From contig CDMY01000069.1 in NCBI GenBank assembly GCA_001179505.1, positions 101,909-165,908 of the forward strand: a DNA stretch of 64,000 nt. Direction: 5' to 3'. The translations under genes and the position numbers were made by a program. This stretch comes from Vitrella brassicaformis. Lineage: Eukaryota > Sar > Vitrellaceae. Positions 35,501 through 46,651 of this stretch are shown here, piece by piece (the stretch's first letter is position 1; each line of letters starts with the position of its first letter). The notes below the pieces were generated by a model. The model saw nothing but the letters and a program-made list of their open reading frames with translations. It was not told where the DNA came from and did no database searches.

Positions 35501-36210
35501 GGGCAGCGGGCCGGGATGGCTCGCTACCGTCGGACACAAGATGCAGTCGCTCGCGCACAAGACCATCCTCACACCGGCGGCTGCTGAGTCTGCGGCCGAC
35601 AAGGGGGCGGCCAGGCCCTCACAGCACGAGCAGGCGAGCGCCTCCCCATCTGCAGCCGATGGCGACCGATTCGACCACAGCAATGAGGTGGTGGTGTATG
35701 TGTGTGAGGGTCGTGTGCGGCTCAACTGGCCGTTTGAAGGGCTAGACGGGTACCGGCGTGTGCGGCGTGACGGCAGGGAGGGGTACACGGGTGTGTCGAT
35801 GGATGAGTGCCGCGCCATCGTCCGAGCCAACCACCGCCTGCAGTTCCTCAAACGCATCTTCTTCCAGGTGAGGACAGGAAGGACCCAACCATTGATTGAC
35901 ACACACCGGCATACTATCCAATGTGGATGTGCGTGCGTCTTTGTGTGTGTTCCTCCCTCTACTCATGCAGGAGGATGCGCCCGATCGCGTGACGATAGTG
36001 CTCAAGAACGACACGTCTTTCGAATTCGAAATCGACAACCAACAGGTCAGTCGGTGGATGGCGGGTGGGAGGGATAGCCAGACATTCATATGAATTTGTA
36101 CCGACTTTTCTGGTGTGTGTGTGTGTGTGTTCACCAATCAGGAGTTCCTGAACAGCGTCAAGTCGCGTTTGTCGGCCCTCAACATCGGCATGAAGATGAG
36201 CTCAACCTAG
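29572..36210 (+). CDS. TBC1D23-like TBC/rhodanese protein
   Basis: TBC1D23 captures endosome-derived vesicles at the trans-Golgi through golgins and the WASH complex. Order here: start MSNPPSETGSSMINMD; TBC region with LIEDTRR, CEWCRRYCRRFHTPYVQG, LCLMMRPIYYLY, CLKVLHTFRERYTIPRLLQY, HLFHSLLTYHNPWLARHL, VWPTDYAINYIAGGYAL, FHVLQLWQ, ASALSLLTCALLIK; then a Q/E-rich insert (32100-32450); a rhodanese-like domain (WELVVVD, DAFLLKCEQVRGKPLCLFGR, GFPRISAILGGWSAICDSL); long charged and Pro-rich linkers; and a C-terminal PH-like domain (KPYNLMEMMKLYQ, VLVRRLLILSLNQLMVLEVI, RVTIVLKNDTSFEFEID) ending MGMKMSST-like sequence before TAG at 36208-36210. The TBC-rhodanese-PH order matches TBC1D23 closely. One intron uses a GC donor (30014). 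The coding sequence is crossed by an N gap at 30585-30884 in a polyproline exon. Confidence 0.88.
30585..30884. other. Assembly gap of 300 N
   Basis: Exactly 300 N in a CCCCCT-rich exon of the TBC1D23-like gene. The sequence before the gap (30541-30584, cccatccagcagcgcacccc and CCCCCT units) recurs right after it from 30885, so the two contig ends probably overlap and the true gap may be close to zero. Confidence 0.95.
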
Positions 36211-36751
36211 CCATAGATAGCCAGACCGTGTTTCCTCTGCTCCTCCGTGCAGCAGCAGTGAGACGAGTCAGCCAGTCAGCCAGCCCGGTCTGCTTTCGTG
36301 AGAATTAATGAGGTGGGCCTGCGTGGGTCGGTAGGTAGTCTTTGTCGTTGTCGTGCGTGTCGGCACTTGTGGCCTAGCTTCCAATTCACCATAAATTCAC
36401 CATAGAGTATCAATCATAATGATGACTGTTAGTGGGCATGTGAGCTGGACCGAATCAGCATGCACGGGCCATTCAACTGATCAAAATTGTCCTTCTTCAC
36501 AGATGCAGCATGCAAGTAGATTCTCGATCGGGCGGTAAGAGGGGCACAGAATGAGTCGGTCGACACTCGCAATTGCCTGCCCTTCAGTGACGATAACAGC
36601 ACTCACACGAAGCGGACTGGCAGCCCCTCTCTCTCTCGGCCATCAATGCACCATGCACACACACAGAGACATGTATGCGAGACACACCGGCAAGAAAAGA
36701 GCCGCGCCATGATAGTGAATGCGATACCGGCTAACACACACACCCGCACAT
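36211..36751. other. Convergent spacer, relatively AT-rich
   Basis: No gene seen between the TBC1D23-like gene and the minus-strand paralogue. The middle (36385-36520) is less repetitive and more AT-rich than most spacers here and contains a tandem attcaccata pair at 36385-36406. Confidence 0.4.
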
Positions 36752-39700
36752 TTACGCAGCAGCCTTGGTGGCCTCGTCTTTGTCGCCTCTCTTTGTGTCC
36801 TTGCTGGCCGCCTTCTTTCTGTTTGGCCTCATCTCGATGGTCTTGCCCTCCCCGCCCGACACGGTCAACCTCTTCTGGCTTGACTCTCTGAGCAGAGTGA
36901 TCAGCCCCTTGGGGCGTGGCTTGTAGGGCGACAGCACCACACACTTGAGGCGAGGGAAACTCTCAAAAACCGACACAACACACTCGGCAAACGACCGGAA
37001 CAGACCCTTCTCTGCCTCATCAGTGAGGTATCTGACCCGGGGGTGTCTCTCGAGTGACAGGTGCATCTCAAGGCGAGACACGCGACTTGACATGACCTGC
37101 CTGCCAGCCTCGCCCTCCCCACCGTACACACGCCACTGCACAGTGTGATTCGGAAGGGCATCATATCTGCGTGTGGTGTAGTGTAGTTGGGCCATGGGAA
37201 ATCGATCTCACTCTTGACGCACACAGTGACATCTCGCCTGCCTTGAGCACAGAGATGGGCCACACCGGCAGGCGCGAGACACAGCGTAGCATTGGGATTG
37301 GCGAGAGTAGACAGCTCAAACGTGACACGGTCGATGGATGGGAGTGCACCCAAGACCTGCCCCGCCCCTCCCTCAAAGAACCCCGCCCCGTGGGAACACT
37401 GAATGATGGAGACAGACTTGAGATTGGGGAACATCGTGGGAGGATCAGACATGATGTATGAAGGCAGCACCCCATACCCCTGGAGCCCGCCCCACTGGCT
37501 CCCGCCCCAGCAGATGTCGAGCTCATTCACACGTGGAAGAGCGAGTGGGCCGATGTCGGGCACATCAGCATCTGCATGCGATTTGAGTTCGACTTTGTCG
37601 GCCTGGGCGAAGCACAGGTGCAGTGTTGGCAGCGCTGGGGCAACGGGCGGGTCGTTGGCCTCGCTGGTGAGCGGAAGGCAGAGGGAAAGGCCGTCCCTGC
37701 GCCGATGCCATGAGTAGGTGTGGTAGCTCTCAGTGGCGCCGGGTGAGAGGCAGGTGGTACGGAAATGATGCAGCGCCTACTCACAGACGAGAGAAAGAAC
37801 ACATGCAGGCGACGGGATGGACTGCCAAGCCATGAATGGGCGGGTGTGACTGCCGCTCACTCGGATGATTTTGGTGCCTCCGATCGTATTGAGTCCCATC
37901 TCGACGTGACGAAGCGGCCCTCCGCCGTTGTCCGTGCCGATGACGTCGATGAGTTGCTCGGGATCGTCGTTGCCTGCTTCGAAACCCCAAACGGGGTACG
38001 AGAACTCCACTTGACCCGTCAGGCTCGACAACGTACCAACTTTGAGAGAGAAAAGAATGCATGGCAGAAGAAGTGTCTACCTATATATCTGCTGCTCTCT
38101 TGTTTGATTCTCCTCTCACCGGATGGTGTGTCTTTAATCGCACTCGCCACTTCAATGACGTGCTGGTACCTTGCGTAGGTGCCGTCGTCGTCCCCCACGA
38201 TAACCATCTCGTCAGCCTGCACGACACAGAAGCCACAAAGCACTATCTTTACGGCCCTCGACTCCCCCTTTCCTCCCTCTCTCCGTGCCATCTCACCTTG
38301 TTGGGTATGAAGTGCAGAGACGATATGCCCGACGACGCATTGCGGACCCACGCCGCGGCGAGCCCATGGACGCTGACTATGCTCAGCTCCTCGAGGACGG
38401 GCAGCTCGTACTTGCGTGTGCGTGCGATGCTCTCCCACATCGAGCCGACCGTAGCCTTGGTCAGCTTGGGGAACGCAGTGGGGCTCTCCTTGCTTGGCAC
38501 CTCTGCGTTGATCTGCCCTCTCCCCTGCTGCGGGTCACGTGTGCCTTGGAGCTCGACGGTCTCGATGGTGGCCGCCAGCTGCTCAAGCAAAGTGACGAGC
38601 CGAGGGGTGGGAGGGTAATGCACATGCAGGGAGCGACACTGAGACACACGACCTGCACACGCGAAACACGCATTTGAGAATGGACATGAGCGAGAGAGGG
38701 ATGTGTGTTCAGTTCCATCTCTCACCGGGCAGTTTGGCTGCGGTGCGTTTAGTGGGCTTTGCGTAGATGTCGACGATGGGGTGCACAGCGGGCTGGCGGC
38801 TGAGGTGGCTGAAGTGTGTGTTGATGGTGGAGAGGGATGTCATGAAGGTGTGGTAGCCGAGGTACGCACCCAGCCCAAAGCCCTCCTCGGTCGTCATCCA
38901 CAGCGCCTCAGGCAGCTCCTCCAAGCCAGACCTCACCTGACAAACACATACACCACAGAGCGCACAAAGAAATGATGAACAGACCCTCGACGGAGCTCTT
39001 TGTGTGTTTGCGCGTGTGTGTGGTGCCCACCTCATCTTGGTTGAGTTTGTCCATGGTGTTTAGGATGACGTCGAGCTTCTTGACACATGCTTCCACCTGC
39101 TGCTTGGCCGTCTTGTCCACGGTGGATATCTGGATGTCCGCCTCGCACCTCACCATGGCCGTCAGCACACGGCAGTGGCGGTCAACCTCCTGAACAGCAG
39201 AAGGAGAGGCGGCAAAGAGGCGGGATGTCTATGGAACAAAGGTACCTGTGTTGTGTGTGGCGGCCAACCTGCATGTGTTTCTGTTTGGCGAATGTGTCGG
39301 GGGCGGGGAGGGCAGCCTTCGCATCCAACATCTGCTGCGCCTGTGCGCAACAAACACAACACGCACGAAGCATCACACATTGGCAGATATTCAACCCTCG
39401 CCCTCGTCGCCTCGCCTCTCTGCTCCCTCATTGACTCACCTTAGCCTTTGCGTCGTTGACCATGTTGATCTGTGCCTGGAGACGCTCCGCCACCTCGGCC
39501 AGAACCGCCAACGCTTCCTCATGGCGCACCTCACCAACATCCTGACACAACACGCACACGATACACGCCATACAGAGAGAATCGCCCATTGCTTCGCCCA
39601 TCCGCTCGATGTGTCTGGATCTGTGTCGATATCGTGCTGTGCGCACCTCCATCTCGACGTCGTCAGGCGTCAGTGGCTTGGTCCTGGCCTTCTTGACGTC

Positions 39701-39928
39701 CTTCCTCCCCTTGTTCTTGCCCTCCTTCTTGACCGCCGCCTTTGCCGGACGTCGGGCATGACCATAGTCCTCCCAGCTGTCGGAACAGTCGTCTGAATCC
39801 ATGCTGCTGCTGTCGGAGAACAAGTAGCGCTTGCGATCACCACCACCACCACCACCAGCAGCGGCGGCGGATGAGGCGGCCATGGCAGCCTTGCGCATGG
39901 GACGAGCCGGACGGTCCTTGACGTCCAT
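36752..39928 (-). CDS. Unknown protein, paralogue A of a divergent pair
   Basis: Start ATG at 39928 (MDVKDRPARPMRKAAM). A basic/acidic low-complexity N-terminus (SSSMDSDDCSDSWEDYG, KKEGKNKGRKDVKKARTK) is followed by a helical part: AVLAEVAERLQAQINMVNDA, DRHCRVLTAMVRCEADIQ, CVKKLDVILNTMDKLNQDE, ELPEALWMTTEEGFGLGAYL. Then comes a long region of repeating strand-helix appearance (LVTLLEQLAATIETVEL, LPVLEELSIVSVHGLAA, LPRVNELDICWGGSQW, MFPNLKSVSIIQCSHGA) and a conserved tail: WRVYGGEGEAGRQVMSSRVS, SFAECVVSVFESFPRLKCVV and a Lys-rich end; stop at 36752. The pattern resembles an irregular leucine-rich-repeat protein, but I do not recognise a family. It aligns block for block with the neighbouring plus-strand gene. 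Near 37165 the frame changes between EIDFPWPNYTT and WRVYGG; either a ~90-nt intron ending actgtgcag or a frameshift explains it. Confidence 0.7.
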
Positions 39929-40039
39929 CGTGCAACGAGGAGAGAAAATGGGGGAACGGCGGATGATCGTTCCGTTTACTTTTGGTTGGCCAGGTTGTCG
40001 CCAATTAGTCCGCGTTGTTCTTCTCGCTCCTTCGCGGCG
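39929..40039. promoter_or_regulatory. Very short bidirectional upstream region of the paralogue pair
   Basis: Only 111 bp separate the two start codons, so both promoters or 5' UTRs must share this segment or extend into the opposite gene. No TATA-like element is clear. Confidence 0.55.
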
Positions 40040-43000
40040 ATGGCGTCAGAAGGTGTTGAGCATCGCATGACGAAACGCCAGGCCGCCATTGCTGCTGTTG
40101 AGGCTGCGGCAGGTGTGGCTCAGAAGCGCAAGCCGTCGATGGATGTTGGCGTGAGCAGCGACGGTGATGAGGAGGAGGATGGGTCAGAGTCGGAGGACAG
40201 GGGCCGCCGCACCACCAAGGTCGCCAAGAAGAAGCAGCGGGTGGATGAGAAGGACAAGGCGGCTGCCGGCAAGGCCAAACCCAAGAAGAAGGGTGGCAGA
40301 TCTAAGGCTCAAGCGGCAGACGAGGACCATCAGATGGAGGTACGCTCGCATCACGCGATGGGAGGGCACACCAGGGACCGGCATGGCTTGAGCATTGCTC
40401 GTCCATGGCTCGCTGCTGTCTGTGTTTCGTGTGTTTGCCCGTCAGGATGTGGTCGAGTTGTTTCCTGCCGACCCGCTGGAGGCTCTCAAGGCCGTGGCGC
40501 AGAAGCTACAGACGCAGATCCAGCGCGTCGAACACGCCAAAGCAAAGGTGAGCGAGAGGGAGAGGGGCAGGGTGAGGATCACCGGAGAGGAATGTGTGGG
40601 GTGTTGTGTGTGTCGTCCTGCCTGCGTTCAGGCTAAGGAGTTGTATGAGTTGAAGATGGGCCTCGCCGCACCCGAATCGCACACAGAGCAGAATCGCATA
40701 CGGGTGAGGATGACAGCCAGACACACACCTGACACAACACATTCCGCCTGCTCACGCCTGCGCTTTGTTGTGTATGTGTGTGTGGCTGGCTGATGATGTA
40801 GGACGTTGACTGCCACTACCGCGTGTTGACGGCGATGGCGACGGCTGATGCTGAGGCCCACGCAACCCACACTGACACGACCGTCAAGCGGCAGCTGGAC
40901 CGGTGCGTCGCCAAACTCCAAATCATACAAGACAAAATCGACAAACTACACGACGAGGAGGTGAATACATTGTACATGGGAGGGCACAAGGCGCGGCCAC
41001 ATACATGTGTGGCTTTGTCTGTGCAGGTGGTTGAGCCGTGCCTCGAGGGGCTGCCTGAAACCCTCTGGATGAGCAGCGACGAGAAATTCGGTACGGGAAG
41101 AGATTGGACGACGAGTCCAGGGGACGGGGAGGATGCATGTGTTGTGTGTGTTGGTGTGTGTCAGGACTTGGTGCCTTCGTTGGTTTCGTGCCATGTCTGA
41201 CGTCGCTGTCAGCTGTGAGCACCCACTTCCACACCCTCACCCAGGACAGCAACATGCACCCCATCATCGAACTCAACATCTCACCGCCCAATGACATCGC
41301 TAACGAACTGCCCGGTACGCAAAAGGGATGACTTGTAATGTGTGCCCGTCTCCATCTGTGTATCGGTGCTGTGTCTTAATTCAGGTCGTTTCTCGAAGTG
41401 CAAGGACATTTCAATCATGCCCCCACACCCGCCCTCATCCGTCTGCTCGAGAGCCTCAAGGACACCATCACGAGTATCGACCTGAACGGCTACGGGGGGA
41501 TTCCATTGGGCGAGACGGAGGAGCAGATCGTCTTCCCGCAACTCCACAAGGCAGCCGTCCAGGGGGCGTGGGGTGGCGTCGCACGAGATCGCAACTTCAA
41601 ACTCCCAGCCCTCAAGCACCTGAGTGGTGACACATTCAGTCGCCATGGGGGATACTCTCGGCATCACGCGGTCAGCCCTCGCACACACGGAAATGGATGC
41701 GGCACACGACACGTGTGTTGGTGGGTGTTCATGCAGGTGGTGCCGTGGATTGACAGCGCATGTGACGGCCTGACATCCATCCACTCTACCTACGTTCAAG
41801 TAAGGCGCACGGACAGGCAGCACGTCGTCGCACACTCCAGACTAATCATGCTGTGTGTCCGGTGTGTCATGCTGTGGTGCATCAGTCGCTCAGAGACGTC
41901 GCTGCTGCCATCAGGGACACGCCAACTGGTGAGAAGCTTGCGGCAGGGGATATTGCCATCGAGACAGCACCCGTTGTGTGCCTCCATGTGGCGACAGCCA
42001 AGACTCTCACGTCCCTCTCCGGCTTCAAATTCTCGGGCAACGACCAGGACCACAACCCGTACGCGCACCACCCTTGGTACCCCTACGGCCTCGGCGGCGG
42101 CAAGGCCCCCGAGGATGAGCTCAGTGACCTCATCTCAGCCCCCCAGGGAGCCAAGCTGCAGAAGATTGAGATGCGCTTCCCCAACATGCCGACACCCAAA
42201 AGTATCCAGGTGAGCATGAGAAGACATCGACTCACCAGCGGTCGATTTCTGTGTTGGCTGCCATCTAGAGAATTCATCGGTTCCGAGCTGCCTGCCTCGC
42301 ACCTGACGCGATCGAGACGTACAGCCCGACCATCCACCTGTGGCTGCCCTTCAAAGGCGACGCCGCCCCCCTCGCCACCTGCCTCCCCACCGTGCAGCTG
42401 TGCTGCGCCAAAGCCGACAGCGTGACGCTCATGTCGCATGCAGAGGACGGGACGGGGACGGCCGCCCTCAGCCCCCTGGTGTGCGAACGGGCCCGAAAGC
42501 TGACCATCCAATGCAGCTACCGTGACCAGCAGCCCCCGCAGCCAGCGTATCCACACTACCTCGCCCACCATGCTCAAGCGCCGCCCCGTGTCACGCAGCC
42601 CATCCCGTCCTACATCACGTCCAATGCCCACTGCCTCTTCCCCAGTGTGGTGTCGCTGGGTGTCTATGAGCGAGATGCGGGTATGCGCGTGTATGCGGGA
42701 GGGGCGGGCGTCTGCATGGGGTCGCTGCCATCGCTCGAGAAGGTGTCGTTTGAGGTGCGTGTGAAGCCCGACCCGAGTGCTGAGCTGTGTCTGGTGCCTG
42801 CCGGTCTGAGTTTTCTGTCGAGTCAAGGCAACAATCTGACGGTCAAATCGTCGATCGACGCTGACGTTGACCGCTACCTGTATGGTGGCCCGGCCAACAC
42901 AGCGCCAGCTGACGAATTGTCTCTGAATTGGCGTGTGTACAGCGGGGAGGGGGATGCAGGCAGACAGGTCATGGAGCGTCGTGTGTCTCGCCTCGAAATT

Positions 43001-43353
43001 GAGCTGCGTGTGTCTCTGCGCCACAGCCGCGGGCAGACCGGCCTGTCCTGCGCTGCTGCCAAGGACATGTGCCAATCGTTCGCCGACTGTGTCGCTGAGG
43101 CCTTCGACAGCTGCCCCTCTCTGTCGTGTGTCGTGCTGGCGCTGCCTTACTTGTACGGTTCCCGCTTTTCGCTGGTCGACAATGTGAGAGAGGGGGCTCA
43201 GAGGCGATTCAGAGTCGCCAAAGAACAGGGGCAGAGAGCGGTGGGCCACAGTCACTGTGTGTTGTGTTGCGCCCAAGTCAGGCCAAGCAGAAGGTCAAGA
43301 AAGAGACACACACCAACGAGGCAGACACAGTCATGAAGACAGAGGAGGAGTGA
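40040..43353 (+). CDS. Unknown protein, paralogue B of a divergent pair
   Basis: Start ATG at 40040 (MASEGVEHRMTKRQAAIAAV); an in-frame extension upstream lacks an ATG. It follows the same plan as paralogue A: acidic/basic N-terminus (SDGDEEEDGSESED, KKKQRVDEKDKAAAGKAK), ALKAVAQKLQTQIQRVEHAK, CHYRVLTAMATADAEAHA, CVAKLQIIQDKIDKLHDEE, LEGLPETLWMSSDEKFGLGA, then PALIRLLESLKDTITSIDL, FKLPALKHLS, LRDVAAAIRDTPTGEKL, a large exon with PTVQLCCAKADSVTLMSHAE, and the tail WRVYSGEGDAGRQVMERRVS, SFADCVAEAFDSCPSLSCVV. The last exon (KKETHTNEADTVMKTEEE) ends in TGA at 43351-43353. Around 41395-41425 the frame that matches paralogue A changes; an alternative AAG acceptor (near 41404) would keep the frame at the cost of a few residues. 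Many exon boundaries are shared with paralogue A. Function unknown. Confidence 0.72.
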
Positions 43354-43799
43354 GGAGAGAAAGGCAGACAGGCCGGTGTCCGTGTCTTTTTTATCGCATG
43401 AATGCATGGGCTTTGTACAGCCGAACCAACGCCCATCGTGGCCGTACGTATTCTTGAAAAGAACAGACAGACAGACAGATGACAGACAGAGGTACCGGTG
43501 GGCAGAGATGGGTTGTGTGCAAGTCTGCAGAGAATCTTCGTTGCGTGCCGCATGCATGACTCAGATGGCCCGCCTCTTGCAATTGAAATTGGCTGCTTAT
43601 GCTGTAATCAACCCGCAGCCATCAGGCGAGAATAATATTCCAGAGACGAGACAGAATTAATTCTCTTTTCGAAATTCATTTCCGCCTTTCGCTGCCCGGG
43701 AACGCCTTTCCCTCCCGTGCGCCAGTGACGGGAAGGAAGACGTTTGCTCGCGATGCCTGCAGGCCTCGTTGCGAATTCGCGAGCGAGGCACGGCGGGCG
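43354..43799. other. Spacer upstream of the Pro/Glu-rich gene
   Basis: No gene recognised. A GACA run lies near 43466-43490. From about 43590 the sequence is AT-rich (aattaattctcttttcgaaa near 43654), which could mark the promoter of the following gene. Confidence 0.4.
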
Positions 43800-46345
43800 A
43801 TGGGGCGGCTCAGTGGTGCCGTGGAGGAGGCGAAGAAGGAGGGCAAGGATGTGGTCAAGAAGGTGTCAGGTGTGCCGCGGAAGCAAGGACGTACGTATAT
43901 GCAGCACACACATGCCCGGGAGGGGGAGGGGGGAATGGGTGCGCTGTGGATGGATGGAATCTCTCCTGTGTGTATCTGTTTCAGGCGCCCTTGGTGAAGG
44001 ACGCGGGTGTTCGCCTCTTGGCGGGAGCTGGAGCAGCCATTCATCGAGTTCATCGCAAACATGGGCGGACGGCCTCAGTGATCGGAGGCCATTGATACCA
44101 AGCACTGCTGCTGCTGAGGCCGCACCGGCCTCACGTCGTTGCACTGCTGTTGAGGCCGCACCGACCGTCCGTCGCACCCCTTTTTGGGTGCCTGCCCCTC
44201 CCCGCCCTCGGCTGCCACAGCGAAGAGAGGCCACGGAAGCACCGGCAGCCCAGCCGTCTGCCGATGGTGCGCAGGTGCAGGCCAGAGCTGCATCTGCATG
44301 TGCGGCCCCCCTGACGCTCGAGGGAGCTGTGCTGCCCGTCGCTTCACCCACCAGGCGGCATGAGCCTCCACCAACTATTCCCGCTGTCGAGGAGGTCAAG
44401 GAGGTCAAGGAGCCCAAGGAGGCCAAGACGACTCCTGTGGCTGACGTGCAGCTCATAGCGGACCTATCCGTGATCTCTGTAGAGGACGTAGAGGTGGCCT
44501 CTGTCATGTCTGGGGAGCCACCGTCAGCTGACAACACTCTCAAGGAGTCGCCACCACCACCACCACCACTACCACCAGCAGACGAGGAGGAGGAGAAGAA
44601 GCCTGTCGTGAAGGCGCCCTCACTCACTCCCACGCCCCCAGCCGCCCAGGAGGCCACTGCGGCCGAGCCCAAGCCAGTGGTGCCGCCCGAGTTGCCAGAT
44701 CCGAAAGAACAGCAGCCAGCAGCGGTTGACGTTGCCGCCACTTCCTCTGCCGAGGAGAGCGGTGGCACCCAGGTGGCTAGACGAGGTAGGGACGGAGGGC
44801 AGAGGGAGAGAGCCAGCGGCTCGTCGCCGTCGACGAGCGCCGCGTCACCTGCCGACGGCGATTCCATCCCGTCGGAAGAGGATGCATCGCCGCAGCCATC
44901 ACCACAGCCATCGCCATCAAGCGGACCCCTCCTACCCCACCCCGCCACATCGACCATCGACCCCACCGTCGCCCCCTTCAGCAGCAAGGCCGTGCCGCTC
45001 GAGATGCACTCCTTCGGCAGCAGCTACTACTTCAACAACCGCACCATCAGCATAGCTGCTGAGGTGCAGGGGAGGGAGTGCATCGTCAAGTTTCGGGCAC
45101 CCAGGGCACTGCTGAGGCAGATGGGGGCACTATGCGCTGATCCGGCGGACCAGGAGGAGTTGAACGAGGCCGCACTGCGTGGCATTGAGGACGAAGGGCA
45201 GCTTCTTCATCGGCTGGAGGGGCAGCTCAAGGCGCCACCTCTCGTGTCTAAGGAGGGTTCTGGCCAGCAAGCCGCCCCTTCGTACTTGAGCTCCCTGCCC
45301 CTGATGTGGCCAACAGGCGAGGCGCTATGGGAGGCACCGGCACCGTGACGATGAGGCTCAGCGGGCCGTACTACTCTGTTGAAGTCATGAGTAAGTCGAC
45401 ACTCACACCAAACACGAGGCAATGCCAAACCTCCAAATAATGTCGGTGTCTCTCTATGTGAGTGTTTGGAGAGTTCGAGGGCCACGACGCACTCAACCTC
45501 ACTCAGGTCACCCTGCTACGCGCCGCTGCCAGCCACCAGGTCGCCCACAGGCTCACTTCCCACACCGCTCTGAAGCCGTTTCAACAAGATTTCGGCCAGC
45601 CGCTCAGCACCGGTCCCCTCAAGTCCGTCGCCGCCACGTCGCGCCACATCATTCACAAGGGCCTGGTCAAGGCACTTGACACCCTGCGGCACTTCGGGAG
45701 CCCCAAGATCCTCCACCCCCTCCCATCACACGCCCCAGAGGGCTACCCGAGGCCTGGCCCGTCTTCGCCCGAGCTAAGGGACTATCACGAGGAGGGCAGC
45801 ATGGACGTGGGCCTGTGGACGAACCTGCCTTCCATTCATGGTGACCCCACACGGAGGCAACCTCTTGCTGGTGGGGAGCAAGGAGGCCGCCGATGTGGTG
45901 CACATCGACTATGAGACGACGAGAGAGCTGCGGCGGCACCAATTTCCCATCTTCGACGAGGAGATGTGCTCGCCGGTGCCATTCGTCCCCATCACATGTG
46001 ACCTCAAGGAGTCCGCCTGTCAGGAGACAGCAGCCACAGCCAGTACACGGATATCTACGGGGTGGTGCTGACGGTCGCCATGGCGGCACTCGCGGGGCAC
46101 CCGGCATTGTCCAAGACCTTCATGGATGGGCTCGGTTCGAGTGGGACGGCAACAATGGCACGCTCTGCAGCCGACTGACCGAGTTCCGGGGGGAGCAGAA
46201 ACAGGCTGCAACGGGCTGCGCCGGCAAGGACAAGAGGCTGCAGTTCCAGAAGCAGGGGCTGGCGGATGCGACCAAGGCGCACGACGACCTCATGATCGAC
46301 ATCGAAGCGTACATCGACCGATACACGAAGGACAAGAGGTGCTGA
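43800..46345 (+). CDS. Unrecognised Pro/Glu-rich protein gene with a frame-broken 3' part
   Basis: A plausible start at 43800 gives MGRLSGAVEEAKKEGKDVVK; a gtacgt donor at 43891 and a ttcag acceptor at 43984 lead into a long open frame. This codes a disordered Ala/Pro/Glu-rich region (VEEVKEVKEPKEAKTTP, PPPPPPLPPADEEEEKK) and then a compact part (MHSFGSSYYFNNRTISIAAE, GRECIVKFRAPRALLRQMG). A 70-nt intron (donor gtctaa at 45251, acceptor ccaacag at about 45320) joins LKAPPLV to RGAMGGTGTVTMRLSGPYY, and a further intron leads to FGEFEGHDALNLTQVTLLRA. Beyond this, good coding (TPHGGNLLLVGSKEAADVVH, PFVPITCDLKES) needs a one-base shift near 45835, and the last pieces (YTDIYGVVLTVAMAALAG; FEWDGNNGTLCSRLTEFRG) lie in different frames. 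Either the gene is decaying or the sequence has errors. No family recognised. Confidence 0.45.
46064..46100 (+). repeat. 37-nt direct repeat, copy 1
   Basis: The unit ggtgctgacggtcgccatgg.. recurs at 46338-46374 with one mismatch, 274 bp apart. Both copies lie in the broken 3' part of the Pro/Glu-rich gene. Confidence 0.85.
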
Positions 46346-46374
46346 CGGTCGCCATGGCGGCACTCGTGGGGCAC
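46338..46374 (+). repeat. 37-nt direct repeat, copy 2
   Basis: Second copy of the 46064-46100 unit. It spans the last open-frame stop (TGA at 46343-46345). Confidence 0.85.
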
Positions 46375-46395
46375 TCGAAGTGGAGGCGGCTTGCC

Positions 46396-46433
46396 TGTGC
46401 AGCCAGCAATCGCTGCTTACATTTTATATTCCG
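46396..46433 (+). repeat. Dispersed 38-nt element, copy 2
   Basis: Matches the minus strand of 23185-23222 at 36 of 38 positions and includes the imperfect palindrome AGCAATCGCTGCT. It lies about 50 bp after the end of the broken Pro/Glu-rich gene, in the same orientation as that gene. Confidence 0.8.
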
Positions 46434-46651
46434 ATGTCTGTGTCGTGGGTTCCCTATGTCTCCATGGCTTGGCCAGACTTCGCTGGATGGATGGACCAAA
46501 CGATGGTGTGCGTAAGTAAAGAGAGGATTGTGGACGCAGTGAGGTGGTGGAATGCATTGGTGGGTAATCAATCGTGGACGTGTGCGTTAACGTACATGTA
46601 GTACCCAGGGGTGAGTGTATGGGGTACAGGGGAGGAGTCTATTGGGAGCAT

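Noticed and set aside
44075-44987. Minus-strand frame rich in Gly/Ser/Thr opposite the Pro/Glu-rich gene
   Set aside because: It is the antisense of a GC-rich Ala/Pro/Glu coding stretch, a common source of long shadow frames.
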